Below are positions 20,916-32,420 of a stretch of 64,000 nt of DNA, piece by piece. This stretch comes from Cordia subcordata. Lineage: Eukaryota > Streptophyta > Magnoliopsida > Boraginales > Cordiaceae. Both the position numbers and the translations under genes were made by a program. The first letter of the stretch is position 1. Each line of letters starts with the position of its first letter. Under the pieces are notes generated by a model. It searched no databases. It had not been told where the DNA came from and was given only the letters and a program-made list of their open reading frames with translations. The stretch spans positions 7,874,001 to 7,938,000 of the forward strand of contig JAPTOF010000015.1 of NCBI GenBank assembly GCA_028554755.1. Direction: 5' to 3'.

Positions 20916-22291
20916 TGAGTTGGTGTTCGCCTAGATGACGGTGTGGTGGTTAGCGCTACTAGGGGCAACCTAGGTTCAATTTTGCAATTTTGCACGTATT
21001 TCATTTTCCTTTCTTTTATCTTTCTTGCATAGACACCAAAGTGTTCAATCCCGATCCTTTGTCCATTAAGATACACCATTGCTATTTATTACACATGCCA
21101 ATGCAAGCATGCATAGGCAATGCTACTAACTTTGTTTTCTTTGTGAGTGTAAATTATGAGTTATAGGGTTAATAGTATAGTGATTTATCATTAGCATCGA
21201 AGAGCTTCAAAGGAACACAAGGTTGTATCTATCTTCTCTCCACTTGTTTCTTATTTATTTACCCCATCCCCACAACCCTTACTTACTTTGTGTTGCCGAT
21301 TTGCTTTTTAAGTAGTATTGTTCTATTTGCTTGAGGACAAGCAAAATTTAGGTTTGTGGGTGTGGGAGTTTGGTTTTCTTGTTTTATGCTTTGTGTAGAG
21401 TAGATGTGTATTATGTGCTTAAAATGGTGAAAATTTTTCAATTTTGATGCATGTAGAGTCATTTGTCTCATGGTTGATTGGAGTGTTAGCTATTGTGATT
21501 GACTCTATTGATTAGTGAATATGAGTAGTATTGTAGGGAAGTGAATGGAGTGGATTGAAAATCGGGCCTTGGAGACAATGCCCTTGGAAGTTGTGGGGAG
21601 TAAGAACCTTTAAGAATGACCCTTGTAGCCACCCCATAGCTTGGTAGGAAAGAGTGTTGAAAAAGGTTGTTGATGTGAATGCCTCTTCCTTGATTGGTTC
21701 TCGTTCATATGCCAAACCCTTTCTTTTTCTATTCTTTGTGTGAATAAAATGCAAAACATGAAAAATCCAATAAAAAAAAGAATTGAAAAAGGCAAAACAT
21801 GCAAAAATATATTTAAAATTTTTTGAAAAAGAGAAAAAAACCAAAAGCACCAAAAAGTTTTGTTAATAAGTGCATAAGTGACACAATGTCAACTTAGCAA
21901 ATGCTATTATCTTTGTAGATATGTGAATAAGGCTTTTATAAGCCATTACATTTGTATATTCTCTTATCTTGTCTTTGAGGCTTTGTGCATATTGGGAAGG
22001 CTATGTTAGTTGTGGCACGAAATATCAACGTCCTGAATGTGTGAGTTAGAATCCTAGGCCTATGGTGGATTGGCTACTTGGGAAATTCCGACGGGGAACA
22101 AGACCTCTTATGAGTAGAGGGAAGATCCAAAGAGACTTGAGGATCTCTCCACAATAGGAATGCCCTCTTAATGCTTCTTCGACTAACTTTGATAGCGAGT
22201 CAATCCCTTAGGTAACCCTTTGCGTCAACTTTAGTAATAAACTTAAGGTTAGGCTTGCTTGGGGACAAGCAAGGAGAAAGTTTGGGGGTGT
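20916..22291 (+). other. Non-coding 3' region of element A with two CTTGAGGACAAGCAA modules
   Basis: No sense ORF is present. A module with TTGCTTGAGGACAAGCAA lies at about 21328-21345 and is followed by a G-rich run (GGGTGTGGGAG). A second module (TTGCTTGGGGACAAGCAA) at about 22256-22273 leads into the polypurine tract. An A-rich tract lies at 21720-21850. The same layout occurs in elements C and E. A minus-strand frame at 21512-21853 has a partial counterpart in C; I regard it as chance within conserved non-coding sequence. Confidence 0.65.
22272..22291 (+). other. Polypurine tract of element A
   Basis: AAGGAGAAAGTTTGGGGG lies directly before the LTR. Element C has AAGGAGAAGGTTTGGGG at the same place. 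Confidence 0.75.
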
Positions 22292-24040
22292 TGACGTGTT
22301 GTGCTTTGTTGTATGTTTGGCTATCATTTGCCTAGTGTTTAAAAGGCATCTTGAGCTTTAAAAGATGTATTAGTATAGTACATATACTAGAGTTAGGCTT
22401 AAGCGTAAGCAAATGTACATAGTTGAGTTTCTGAGTCAAATGCTATACTAAATGCTTAATTTTATACCTTAGGTGAGTTATAGGGTTGAAACGGAGCTTG
22501 AATGAGAATGAATGTTGAAGATAGAAGAGGTACAAGTCGTGTGATGAAGGCTGAGAGCAAGAAAGAGAAGATAGAAGGTCAACTGGAGAAGCTAGTCTGA
22601 CTCTAGAGCGGAGCCTATGTTTAGCCGGCCAACCCCCATAAGTCGACCGGCCAGTCAAGAAAGCAACACTTTGAAATCCGATCAAGCTAAGAAGAAAGCA
22701 GGTCGACTGGCCATGCATAACAGATGCTATAAAAGCTTGATTTTTCAGCTTTTCCTATCACACACACAAAAAATACCCTAGCTACACCATCTCTAACACA
22801 CACAATCACACATTTTTCACCTAGATTCAAGCTTATTTGGGGGATTCAAACACTTGGATTGAAAGCTACTCAAAGATTTTGTACAAGAATTGCTAGGATG
22901 AAAAAGGAGTTTCCTAATCTCTCTTTCATCCTTTTTTACATTATGGTTGAGTAGATTTGTTTAGGGTGAAGGTACTTGTAAGGAGTTGATTCTATGCTTC
23001 TATATTATGGGATTTAATGGCTTAATATATATACACATGTTATGTTCTTCTTGTTTCAATGGCTATTATTCAATACATGTCTAGGTGTTTGATAATACGC
23101 CTAAGAGAGTTGATATGTATAACTTGAAGTCTATTTGCTACTAAGCACCTCTAATCTATTCTATAATCATGTCTATATGGTTATTTGTGGATCTTGTGAA
23201 GGGGGCAATGCTTATATTCATGTCTATGTGTATGTTTGCATGCCTAGTAGTAATATGACCTGAATATTGCATACATGTTGGGTCAAAAGTTCTTTTAATG
23301 GTGCAATCCGAGCATGACGATATTTGGTAGTTGAATAAGCTCCTTTATTCGCGAACACCTTGGCTTAGGACATGTATGAATGTGCTAATAAGTCAAATCC
23401 CGCTGTAGTGACCGTAGAATGATGAGGCATAATTTAAGACTAGTCTAAATCGAGTCTCCTTTGGCTTTAAATGTAGCCAATAGGTTTTCGGGTAGATTTT
23501 ACGTCGACTCTATCGATACTAGGTCTTGGCTTTAAATCCAACCAACTATTTAGGTACTAGGGTAGGTTCATTTTAGGTCATCTAAGAAGCTAGTTAGTCA
23601 CTCTTAAACCCCTAGGTCATACCCGCACCGAGTCCTAGGGAGAAATTAAGACACTAACTAAGCAATCTAGGTAAAGAGCAACTGCTGATTAAGCCATCCT
23701 ATGTAATCCCATAGTATTTGAGTCAAGGATTACCCATTAGCAAGTAAACATCACCCTAATCCTTTCCATTTGTTAGTTCTCTCTTGATAGCTTGTTTCTA
23801 TACTTTTCCACTCCCATAGTGTAGTTTTTATTTTCTTTAGCTAGAGCTCCCGATCATGCAAAAACACCAAAAATAGTTAGTTTAGGTTTCCTCTTAGGCA
23901 TTCTCTAGGACAGACACACATAGAATCATCCCACAACATAGCCTTCATGTGGTTCGACACCCATTCTCGCATTCACTATACTGCATCGATTCATGTGCTT
24001 GCAGGTCTTTAGAGCTTGAACTCGAGAGACGATCATCACC
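22292..24040 (+). repeat. 3' LTR of element A
   Basis: It begins TGACGTGTTG, matching the TGATGTGTT start of the other copies, and ends near GATCATCACC. A TATAAAAG box is at about 22728, preceded by GTCGACCGG/GACTGGCC palindromic motifs (22575-22705). Hairpins of the TTGGCTTTAAATxxAGCCAA type are at about 23461 and 23525. No matching 5' LTR is in the window. Confidence 0.88.
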
Positions 24041-24300
24041 TTCCAAATAGGATTTTTTGCAATGATGCACTTTTTTTCATCATCATAACCAAAACCACTA
24101 GAACAAGGCCCAAATAGCATATAACAATTCTGAAACGATTATTCATTGTCTTCATTCTTGATTAGATATGTGGTTTCACTTTTATTCCAGAGTTAGGTAA
24201 TTTGACAACAAGAATTTTCTCAATAGCACGATAATGGCCGAGTTTGAAACCACAATCAGAATTATATTATCCAGTGTTTACCAAGTCTATTAGTGCTTGA
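24041..24300 (-). pseudogene. Myb/SANT-like DNA-binding protein relic of transposon G
   Basis: On the minus strand, frames read HYRAIEKILVVKLPNSGIKVKPHI, then a stop, then MKTMNNRF, then CSSGFGYDDEKKCIIAKNPIW. This is the pattern of the plant Myb/SANT-like (Myb_DNA-bind_3) proteins carried by PIF/Harbinger elements, which help bring transposase to the ends. The reading stops abruptly at 24041 where the LTR of element A begins. A second frame shift lies near 24120. Confidence 0.7.
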
Positions 24301-24559
24301 ACTATCTTTGCATCTTATTCTTCTATCTAATATCTTTTATTTGTACAAGGACTTCATCTAGATTTTTCATTTGGTTGTTTCATTCTAACAAACATTTAAG
24401 TTATACACATGATATCCAAAACATAATAAAGAGTATACTTGGAAACATTTGCAATTTAATTAAATTAGAAAAAATATTAAATTTATTGCCTTAAAGTAAG
24501 TCAAAACTACATTAAAAATGTTCAAAAGGCAAATACATGGAATATCACTCATCTCGTTT

Positions 24560-25935
24560 TCTTATTTTCTCTCCATGTGTTAAAAATGCTAGTGGCTAGA
24601 TTTTCTCTAAATTGAGTCCACCCATTTGAAGCCTTAATAGTAGTAACTATATCATCATATAAATCATTTTGAGTTTCTCTTGCTTCTCCCTGTGCATCAT
24701 ATTCTCTCTCAATTGGATCTGTAGCATCTCTCTTTTGACATAGTTATGTAGTAGACAACACGCCATGACAATTTGATTTGTTGTCTCTATTGGATAAAAT
24801 GAAGCATTCCAAAGAATTGTCCATTGTTGATTTAATCTAAAACATTGTTCTATTATGTTTGTAGCCAATGAGTGGTTCATGTTGAAAAATTCATGCAGAA
24901 TATTAGGCTAGTGACTATCTCTCTAATCATTCAAATGATATCGTTGTTGCTTATAAGGTGCTAAAAAACCTTTACAGTTTATATACCCTGAATCCACAAA
25001 ATAGTAATGGCCTATTAAAAGAAAAAAGGACAGAACTTATCAATTTTAAGGTGTAAAGTATTTTATGTGAAATATAAAATATTTACTGCATGGCACACAT
25101 AATCTATTTATTCTATAAATTGCTTCTCGAAGGACTTTGGCATCTACTATTGATCCCTTCCGACTAGGAAACACAAAGACGAATTGCATATCTTGTGCAT
25201 ACACCAAACATTTTGATCGCATCTCATATTTTCGATTTCTATATCTAGGTTTATCTTTAGGAGGTACTCTTACTTTGATGTATGTCCCATCCAATGTTCC
25301 AAGACAATTCTATTTAGCAGAAAAAATAGTTATTAAATTAAGAAATTTCATATTCAGAGAGTTATTAATTTTAAGTTTATCCTATTTACCTAAAACCATT
25401 TCCATTTGTCATCATTTGTATTCTCTAAGACTGGTTTAGGTGATTTAAATAAATCTCCTTGTAGATGTATCATAGCATTCGAAACCCTATGAAAATGCCC
25501 CTTAATGGTTTTTCTAGATCTCAAAAAAGTATTTTTAATAACCCTATTCTTAACATGGTGATCTAAAATATGTAAAAACATAGCAACTTGTTCATCTAGA
25601 GCATACTTTTTGCGTCTGTCAGTCTTCCTTTTGTTTGAAGCATTGTACATAACTTAATCCTATTTACCTAAAACCATTTCCATTTGTCATCATTTGTATT
25701 CTCTCAGATTGGCTCAGGCAATTTAAATAAATCTCCTTGTAGATGTATCATAGCATTCAAAACCCTAAGAAAATGCCTATTAATGGCTTTTCTAGATCTC
25801 AAAAATGTATTTTTAATAACCCTATTCTTAACATGGTAAGCTAAAAAATGTAAAAACATAGCAACTTGTTCATCTAGAGCATCCTTCTTGCTTCTATTAG
25901 TCTTCCTTTTGTTTGAAGCATCCTGCATAACTTAA
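24560..25935 (-). pseudogene. PIF/Harbinger transposase relic, DDE family, with introns
   Basis: From 25650 downward it reads DEQVAMFLHILDHHVKNRVI, then the catalytic domain: first Asp in NCLGTLDGTYIKV (about 25290), second Asp in VDSGYINC (about 24995-24980) and Glu in NIIEQCFRLNQQWTIL (24880-24647). Two introns fit plant rules: about 25310-25390 (ends in AAATAG before NCLG) and about 25012-25087 (ends in TTAATAG). The transposase would cut at the terminal repeats and reinsert at TWA sites. The first exon is duplicated (25377-25650 and 25660-25935), and stops lie in the catalytic part, so it is dead. Confidence 0.85.
25377..25935 (-). repeat. Tandem duplication of transposase exon 1
   Basis: Two copies of about 275 bp share CCTATTTACCTAAAACCATT and the frame for DEQVAMFLHxLxxHVKNRVI. 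They differ at about one base in ten to fifteen, so the duplication is old. Confidence 0.88.
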
Positions 25936-27264
25936 TAGATGACTGTCGATTCATCCTCAAGTCATCTATACAAACAGTATCACTTGCATAAACTATCTCG
26001 TACATTTTTCTTCTTTTTCTAAAGTCCAATATATATCTTTCACCTAAAGATTTTCTTTTAAAATTACATATCTAAAAAACAATAAATTAACTGAAACCAC
26101 AAAGAGGTTGCATCTTGTATGTCCATCTATGCTAACATTAAAAAACCCAATTTTCTTTGTCTTATGAACTGCTTGGTTTGTAAGCTTAGACAAGCCATAA
26201 CTATATAAATACAAAATAAGCATATATATTTGATCGTAATTCAATAACTATAGAATGAATACTTTTTCATACTATTACAATTAAAGCCATCTACAAGGCT
26301 TTCATGAAGTTTTTCAATAAGCCATTATAAACCATTACAATCATCAACTTTAAAGACAATATTCACTATTTTTTTAATGTATTATGCTACTAAATAACAA
26401 AACAAGAACTCTTCTTGAAACCAAGATATACTTGGCCTTCAACTATGGCCAATCTCTATAAACCAAATCAACAAAAATCACAAAAGGAGCAATTATTATT
26501 AAAGTATTGAGTCGATTGTGGAGTTTTAATGAAGAAGGCTATGGTTGCTCTGTGTACGTCATAGCATACACAAAAAACAAAATTTTTCCAATAATTGAAG
26601 AGATCTTGGTGTTAGATATGGATGGCACCAAATACTCATTAACATGATATCAAGAAGTAACAAAAATACAATGGCTGAAACCTCATATAATCTTAAAACA
26701 TAATATGCTCTAGACATCAATAAAAAGAACTAGCAAATGCTAAGGCATGTCTGACACTATAACTTTTGGACAGGAGAATGACTTTCACTAAGATTGTAAT
26801 ATATTTACAACTAGGGCAGCTACCAAATACAAATTAGGCATAATCAACAAGAAATTCCATAAATAAATAGATTTGAACAGCTTGGCGCATGAAAATTTTT
26901 GGAGTGCTTAATAATACAATGATTAATTAAGAAAGTTTCTATATTCAGCAATTTTTTGGTTTGAACAAGTAATAATACAAGAAAAATACAATTAATCGAG
27001 AGATTTTGAAAATTGAAAAGAGAAAAGAAAGATATAGATAGATGAGAGTACTTGATCGTAGCTTTGCAAGAGGTGGTGGGTTTGATAGAGGGTTTAGATG
27101 AAGAAAAAGATCGTGATTAAAAGGGTAGATAAGGGATATTTTTTTTAAAATGTTTTTCCAGCTTAAGTTGGAAAACGCTTTCCTTAGGTTGACTAGAGGA
27201 AATGTTTTCCAACTTTTTTCCTAGAAAAGGCTTTCTTGGGGAATAGGCTTTCCAGCTTCATTTT

Positions 27265-27493
27265 GGGCCCTTTTGGATTGCTTTTCTTAAAAATGCTTCT
27301 TTTAATAACTTTTAAAAAATAGTTTTCTTTTTGAAAAGCTAAAAATTATAACTTCTAAAAAAAGTTGTATTTGAGCTTTTTTTTAGAGTTTCAGCTTTTT
27401 TGAAAGACAAATCAAATAGTTATTACAAAAATAATATAACTCTTTCAAGAAAAAGTATTTTTTGCTGGAAAAAAAAGCTAATCCAAACAAACC
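27265..27493. mobile_element. MITE-1 (GGGCCCTTTTGGATTG type)
   Basis: Terminal inverted repeats GGGCCCTTTTGGATTGCTTT and AAAGCTAATCCAAACAAACC enclose about 230 bp without coding content. The flanks are TTT on both sides, which fits a Tourist/Harbinger-like 3-bp target duplication. It lies inside transposon G: the sequence on both sides continues to match 42860-43080. Confidence 0.75.
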
Positions 27494-27605
27494 TTTTGTC
27501 CAAGCAAACAAAAGAAAGGAAAAGAAAAGTTGGAATAGTCTTTCCTTTCTGGGCCATTTCATTATACCAAATGTACCCATATAGTAATGTATAAAGATAA
27601 ACTTA

Positions 27606-27790
27606 TTCTATAATAGTAGTTCACTATATCTATTTTGAGTACAAACTATTACATTTTCCAAAACTACGAATTAACAAATTTCAAATCATTACTTGTTTTC
27701 AAGTTCACTTGAAATGTGTAACTTATTTAAAGTATCTTACTAATAATGTGATTGATGGTAAGAAATTACAATATGCATTATTTGAACAAA
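27606..27790. repeat. Dispersed repeat R1, copy 2
   Basis: It matches 655-848. It starts about 30 bp after the end of transposon G. Confidence 0.75.
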
Positions 27791-28521
27791 TCTTATAATA
27801 AAATTAGGGTTAAATAATAAACATTCAAGTAATATCATAATATTTTAAGCTGTAAGTACGCAAAGTGTATAAGTTAGTAAAGATTGACAACTTTTGGTGA
27901 CATATAAAATCAAATAAATCAATTAGAATTTTAAACATATTTAATGAGAATAAGATATAATTATACATTAATGCTTCACATATTTAGTTGTAATTCTTAT
28001 CATGAAAGAAGAATTAAAGAAGAGTAATTACCTCTAAAGGGTGGAATAGGAAAAAGAGCAAATGGCTTCTCATGGCATACAATATTTGTATTGGATCTTT
28101 ATAGCATAACGAAATTCCAAAGTGTATCATTAGTCTTCGAGAAGTAAATGGACATACAACAATACTTCTTGGTTAGAGTTGGATGATTGGACATGTGGCA
28201 TATAAGTGTGCATTTCTATTTTGGAGAGGATGTTCCTAGTTAAAATATTTGTTATTATATATAGTATAAACTATTATAAAACCATTGTACATATAATGAT
28301 ATAAATTTGTAATGATAAAAATTTAATTTAAAATTTAGTATTAAATTAAATTATATAATTAATAATAAAAAATCTGTATTAATCAATTTACAAAAACCTA
28401 GATTTGACTAATTTACAAAAACCTAGATCTAACTAATATATAGTTTGACAATAAGTTAAATGGGCATTCTTTGAACATAGTATTTGATAGTTTATAAATG
28501 ATCTTAGCTAAAAATATTTTG
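27791..28521. other. AT-rich sequence, no gene seen
   Basis: Nothing coding is visible. Short direct repeats are present (two runs of TTTACAAAAACCTAGAT near 28388-28430). Confidence 0.5.
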
Positions 28522-28526
28522 TTGCA

Positions 28527-30115
28527 TGATACTGCTATTTGAGCACAAGCCTAAATAGCCCGCAAGTGCACGGGACGTGTGTAGTACAGTGTGTGCAAGT
28601 GTAGGGTCGAATCCACAGGGAGGCTACCTTAGTTTAGTCTCTATGTGCTCGAGTGCCTTAAACTAGCTACGTGCGTGTGTGTACTTACTTTGGGATGGAA
28701 GGGAGCTCGGAAAAAGGAAAATAAAAACTAATCTATGGAGGAACTTAAAGGAGCCAAACTAAGGAAGGAAACACTAATAAAGAAGAAGGGGGCCTAGGGT
28801 GATTGCATTGCGCTAGACTTGGGCTATGATAACGAATGAGGTCTATCTAAGGCTCGGGACTTCTATTGCCGTTGTATTGATCGGGGGTTCTCCTAACCAA
28901 TACTAGTGGTTTAACCAGTTAGCTGGATTTAAAGCTAAGGGCCAATCCCTCCTAGCCTACGCAATCCGTGCTTAGAACTTATCCTCTTGGCTGGATTTAA
29001 AGCCAAGGACTAGCACCTAAACACTACGTGACATTAAAGCTCGATTAACCAACACTAACGTGAGTGAGGGATACTCTAGTCTAGGTTAACTTATCCGCTT
29101 GGCTAGATTTAAAGCCAAGGACTAGCACCTAAACTTGACTAAGCAAAGCATGTAACCTATTAGTTGGATTTAAAGCTAAAGCCTACTCTACTAATCAAAG
29201 CCATGAGATTAAGCACAATCACATCACTTAAATAAGTAGATAAGAGCATTTTAAGCACAAATAACACATGCATATTCACTTAGGCATTTTAACAAACACA
29301 TAGACATGTTTGATTTCCAATACATAGACATATTGAATCATGCCATAAATTTATGTAAATAAACATGTATTAAGAGCCAAAGATCTACACAAATCCATTG
29401 TTCAAAGCCCTAATCTAATATACAACAACAATCCACCCTAAATCTAGCCTAATCTAGCAACATATTTACAAGAAATAGAGAAAGAACAAGAATAACTTCC
29501 CTAAATTCTTGCTTCCAAATCCGTACAAATCCTTCAAATCTTTGTTTAATGTTTCAATCCTAGCTTGGTGTTGGGTTTAGATGGTGGTTTAGGGTGTTTT
29601 GTGAAGTGCGTAAAGGGTTAGGGTTTATTAGGATTTAAGAAATAAAAGTTCCTCCCATGAAAATGAGCTGAAACGAGCTTTTTATGGATTTCTTCAGCGC
29701 ACAGTCTCCTCTTTCTTGCTCGACCGGCTTCAATCATGATGCTCTCTGGACTGGCCGGTCGACCAACTCGACCGGCTTCAATCTTTTATTCTCTGAAGCG
29801 GCCGGTCGACCTAGACAGTCGACCGGCTCTTCTTCTAAGTCGACCGGCTGGATCAGAATGATCTCTTCTTTATTTCTTTTCTTCCGGTCTTCATCCGTTA
29901 GCTCATTTCTTCCTCGCATAAGCTTGAACCCTTCCAAAACACTCCTAAAACATGGAATATAACACTTAGTATAGTATTTATGCACCTAAATACATTATGT
30001 ACAAATATTAACAAATGTGCATAAACTTTATACTAAGCGCACTCAATTATACTCTAAACACCCTTAAATATGCATGCAAAAACTAGATGCAAACATGCAC
30101 AAATGACACACATCA
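28527..30115 (-). mobile_element. Solo LTR of the Athila-like family
   Basis: The 1589-bp unit runs TGATGTGTG to GCAGTATCA on the minus strand with a perfect target duplication TTGCA (28522-28526 and 30116-30120). Four TTGGCTGGATTTAAAGCCAA-type hairpins occur at about 28921, 28988, 29101 and 29163. A dense GTCGACCGG cluster spans 29720-29850. No internal sequence remains. Confidence 0.92.
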
Positions 30116-30120
30116 TTGCA

Positions 30121-30608
30121 ATTATATATTATCTCTTTTTTTTGTGGAATTCTCAAAAACAATTTTCTAGAAATAGAGAAAACATAAGGGAGTAAAAAAA
30201 TCCATTTTTTTAGAAAGAGAAATTATAAGGAATATAAGGAAGAAGAAACAAAGATGAAACAATATATCATAAAGAGAATCGACGTGGGAGGAGAAAGAAT
30301 ATAGAAGAGATAAAAGTACAATACAATTTTAATGCATTATGTACAGAGTATTAATATGTTCAAGGATTTTGTTGTCTATTTGGTTGATGTGTTTCATTTT
30401 GTATTCAAAATATAAGGATAAAAGTATGATTTTTTATTTGTAAATGGACAAAAAGGGAACTACATAGATTTATGTGCATATACATAATACGAACAATGTT
30501 GCATGGTATGCATGTGCCAAACAAAGGACTATAATAACAATCCCACATGGCACAATTTCGTGCATCTAAATTTTAGAAGGAAGCATTGTGATGCCTTTAG
30601 TTGTTATT
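30121..30608. other. AT-rich sequence, no gene seen
   Basis: Purine-rich and A/T-rich DNA between the solo LTR and MITE-2. No motif could be supported. Confidence 0.5.
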
Positions 30609-30611
30609 TTA

Positions 30612-30821
30612 GGGCTTTTTTGGATTGCCATTTTTAGTAAAAAGTATTGTCTTCCCCAAAAAAAAGTAAATTCTTTTTGCAATAACTATTTACCTTGTCT
30701 TCAAAAAAAGTTGAAACAAAACTTTTTCAAAAGCCATAATATTTTACTTCTAAAAAAAGTACTTTTTTTTTCCAGAAGTTGTTAAAAGATTACTTTTAGA
30801 AAAGTCAATCCAAACGAGCCC
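30612..30821. mobile_element. MITE-2 (same terminal type as MITE-1)
   Basis: Ends GGGCTTTTTTGGATTG and CAATCCAAACGAGCCC are inverted repeats. TTA flanks both sides (30609-30611 and 30822-30824), the PIF/Harbinger-type target site. The unit is 210 bp and has no coding content. Confidence 0.85.
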
Positions 30822-30846
30822 TTAATGTATAACTAGTGTTTGAACC

Positions 30847-32268
30847 TGTTAGCTTTATTAGCTTAATTATGCATGTTATGATGATGAATGATTAAAAGAT
30901 GAATAATAGAAGTGATTAATATACTTGGCACACATATAATGAATTATTGATATATGGGAGAATGATTGGTATATGTGTGATAACTGTATAACAAAATATC
31001 ATGTAATGATATTTATCTTCGTTATTGAATGGTTTATGAGATGGAGATGTGAAGATCAACAATGATTCTTAAACTTCTTGTGTTATTACTAATTTATTGT
31101 ATAAGATCTTGAGAATTCAAAGAATCCATCTTGCCTGAAGAAGATCACCTATCACCCCTTTGACTCAAGTCAACAAGAGCTTTTATTCAACTTAAGAAGA
31201 CTTGAAAAGATGTGGTGACATAAAGATGGAAACGGAAGACATAAGAGGCATGGACGTAGATATTGTTAGTAAGATTGTCTACGTGCCTCTATCATGTTCT
31301 GGCTTGTGAAGATAATATTATATGCTCAAAAATGATTTTCAGAAGTATATTATGGTCTTCCAAAATAGCTTTACGATAAAAAGTATTTTACAAGTCTTAT
31401 TGATAAAAAAAAAATCTAAGCTTGAACTAAAATAGAATTCAGCACAATTATGAAAGCATTATAGGGAGACGCCTATCGGGCGACTAGATGGCATCTTTTA
31501 CCTTACCTGATAGCAAGTTTTTACAAAAGTTCTTGATCCTGCCAGGCGAAGCCTGTCGGGCGACCGGCACGACAAAACTTTGATCGGATCGAGTTGTTTC
31601 AAAAATTCTGATTTAAAAACTAGTTGTTGCTTGATTGATCTTTCCATATTGATCTTGCAATAGTCAAAAATATTTTAGGGCAAAATTCTTTTGTTTGTAA
31701 TAGCTATTTTTTTAAAACTTGAGCATATATATGTTCATTCATACAAGCTTGATAATAACAAGAGAGAAAACAACACAAGAATTACGTTGAAGTAGTTATT
31801 GTGTTAAAAAGGCAATCGTAGGTTGTGTTGTATTCTTTCATGCTAGATTGTGCTGTATTTCTAGTGAGATTTTTCTTGTAGAAATTTCTTCAACCAATTG
31901 ACAGCTATGATTTTTATTGGGTACATTAGCTTGGTTGTGAGAAAAATAAATTAAACAAGCAAATCTCTTGATTCGAGAAGAATCAACTTGTGCATTGGTC
32001 TTTTTTTTTTTAGCTTAGCCAATTTGTGAAAAGCTCAAGGTTTTTAGTGGAGTTGGTTAAAAATCTCGAGTGGGGTGATCGGAGAGTGGATGTAGGCTTA
32101 GTACTTGAACCACTATATATCGTTATGTTCCTTGACTTGTTACTTTTATTATTTATCTTCTTGGTGCTGCTATCTTGACAACAATGTGCTATTTCGCATA
32201 ATATCAAAAAGCATCAAAGTTCAACAAACTCTATTCACCCCCCTTTATGGCTAGCTTGCCACCCCACA
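30847..32268 (+). mobile_element. Probable solo LTR of a copia element
   Basis: It begins TGTTAGC, ends CCACCCCACA, and is flanked by GAACC and AAACC (four of five bases). Near the 3' end are GAGTGGATGTAGGCTTAGTAC...GAACCAC and CTATTCACCCCCC, which resemble copia LTR ends including the copia-1 LTR and the end of element H. No coding or primer site follows. The boundaries rest on the weak target duplication. Confidence 0.5.
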
Positions 32269-32420
32269 AAACCCGTGTGATACTCTGGGTTCCTTTTATA
32301 TAATATGACAAAAATTGTGAAATATAAGTTAATACATAATTATGTAGTAACGTTGTTGTTGCGATCGAAGGCCCTAAAGATCATAAGTACATGGTGATTA
32401 CAAGATGCTAGACATAATAT

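Larger units (their letters stand above)
15181..24040 (+). mobile_element. Athila-like Ty3/gypsy retrotransposon A, 5' LTR missing
   Basis: The order gag-protease-RT-RNase H-integrase with integrase last makes it Ty3/gypsy. The protease, RT and integrase segments are of the plant Athila type, as is the long 3' LTR. No 5' LTR or primer site precedes gag, so the 5' end was lost. There is no envelope-like ORF between integrase and the 3' LTR. It is the only member of its LTR family in the window with pol. Confidence 0.9.
24041..27578 (-). mobile_element. PIF/Harbinger DNA transposon G, one end lost
   Basis: It carries a DDE_Tnp_4-type transposase and a Myb/SANT-like second protein, both on the minus strand. 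Its right terminus (CATTATACCAAATGTACCC, ending at 27578) matches the termini of the derivative at 41969-43089. The left end is replaced by the LTR of element A, which cuts the Myb-like gene. A MITE sits at 27265-27493. The stretch 25950-27264 is non-coding terminal sequence. Confidence 0.82.

Noticed and set aside
21512..21853. Minus-strand frame of 113 codons in the 3' region of element A, with a partial counterpart at 58679-58948
   Set aside because: Some plant gypsy elements have antisense ORFs here, but the two frames share only a short stretch over conserved non-coding DNA, and the rest is translated poly-A tract.
20916..22291. Envelope-like gene expected after integrase in Athila-type elements
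   Set aside because: No sense frame of useful length, signal peptide or membrane segment is present.
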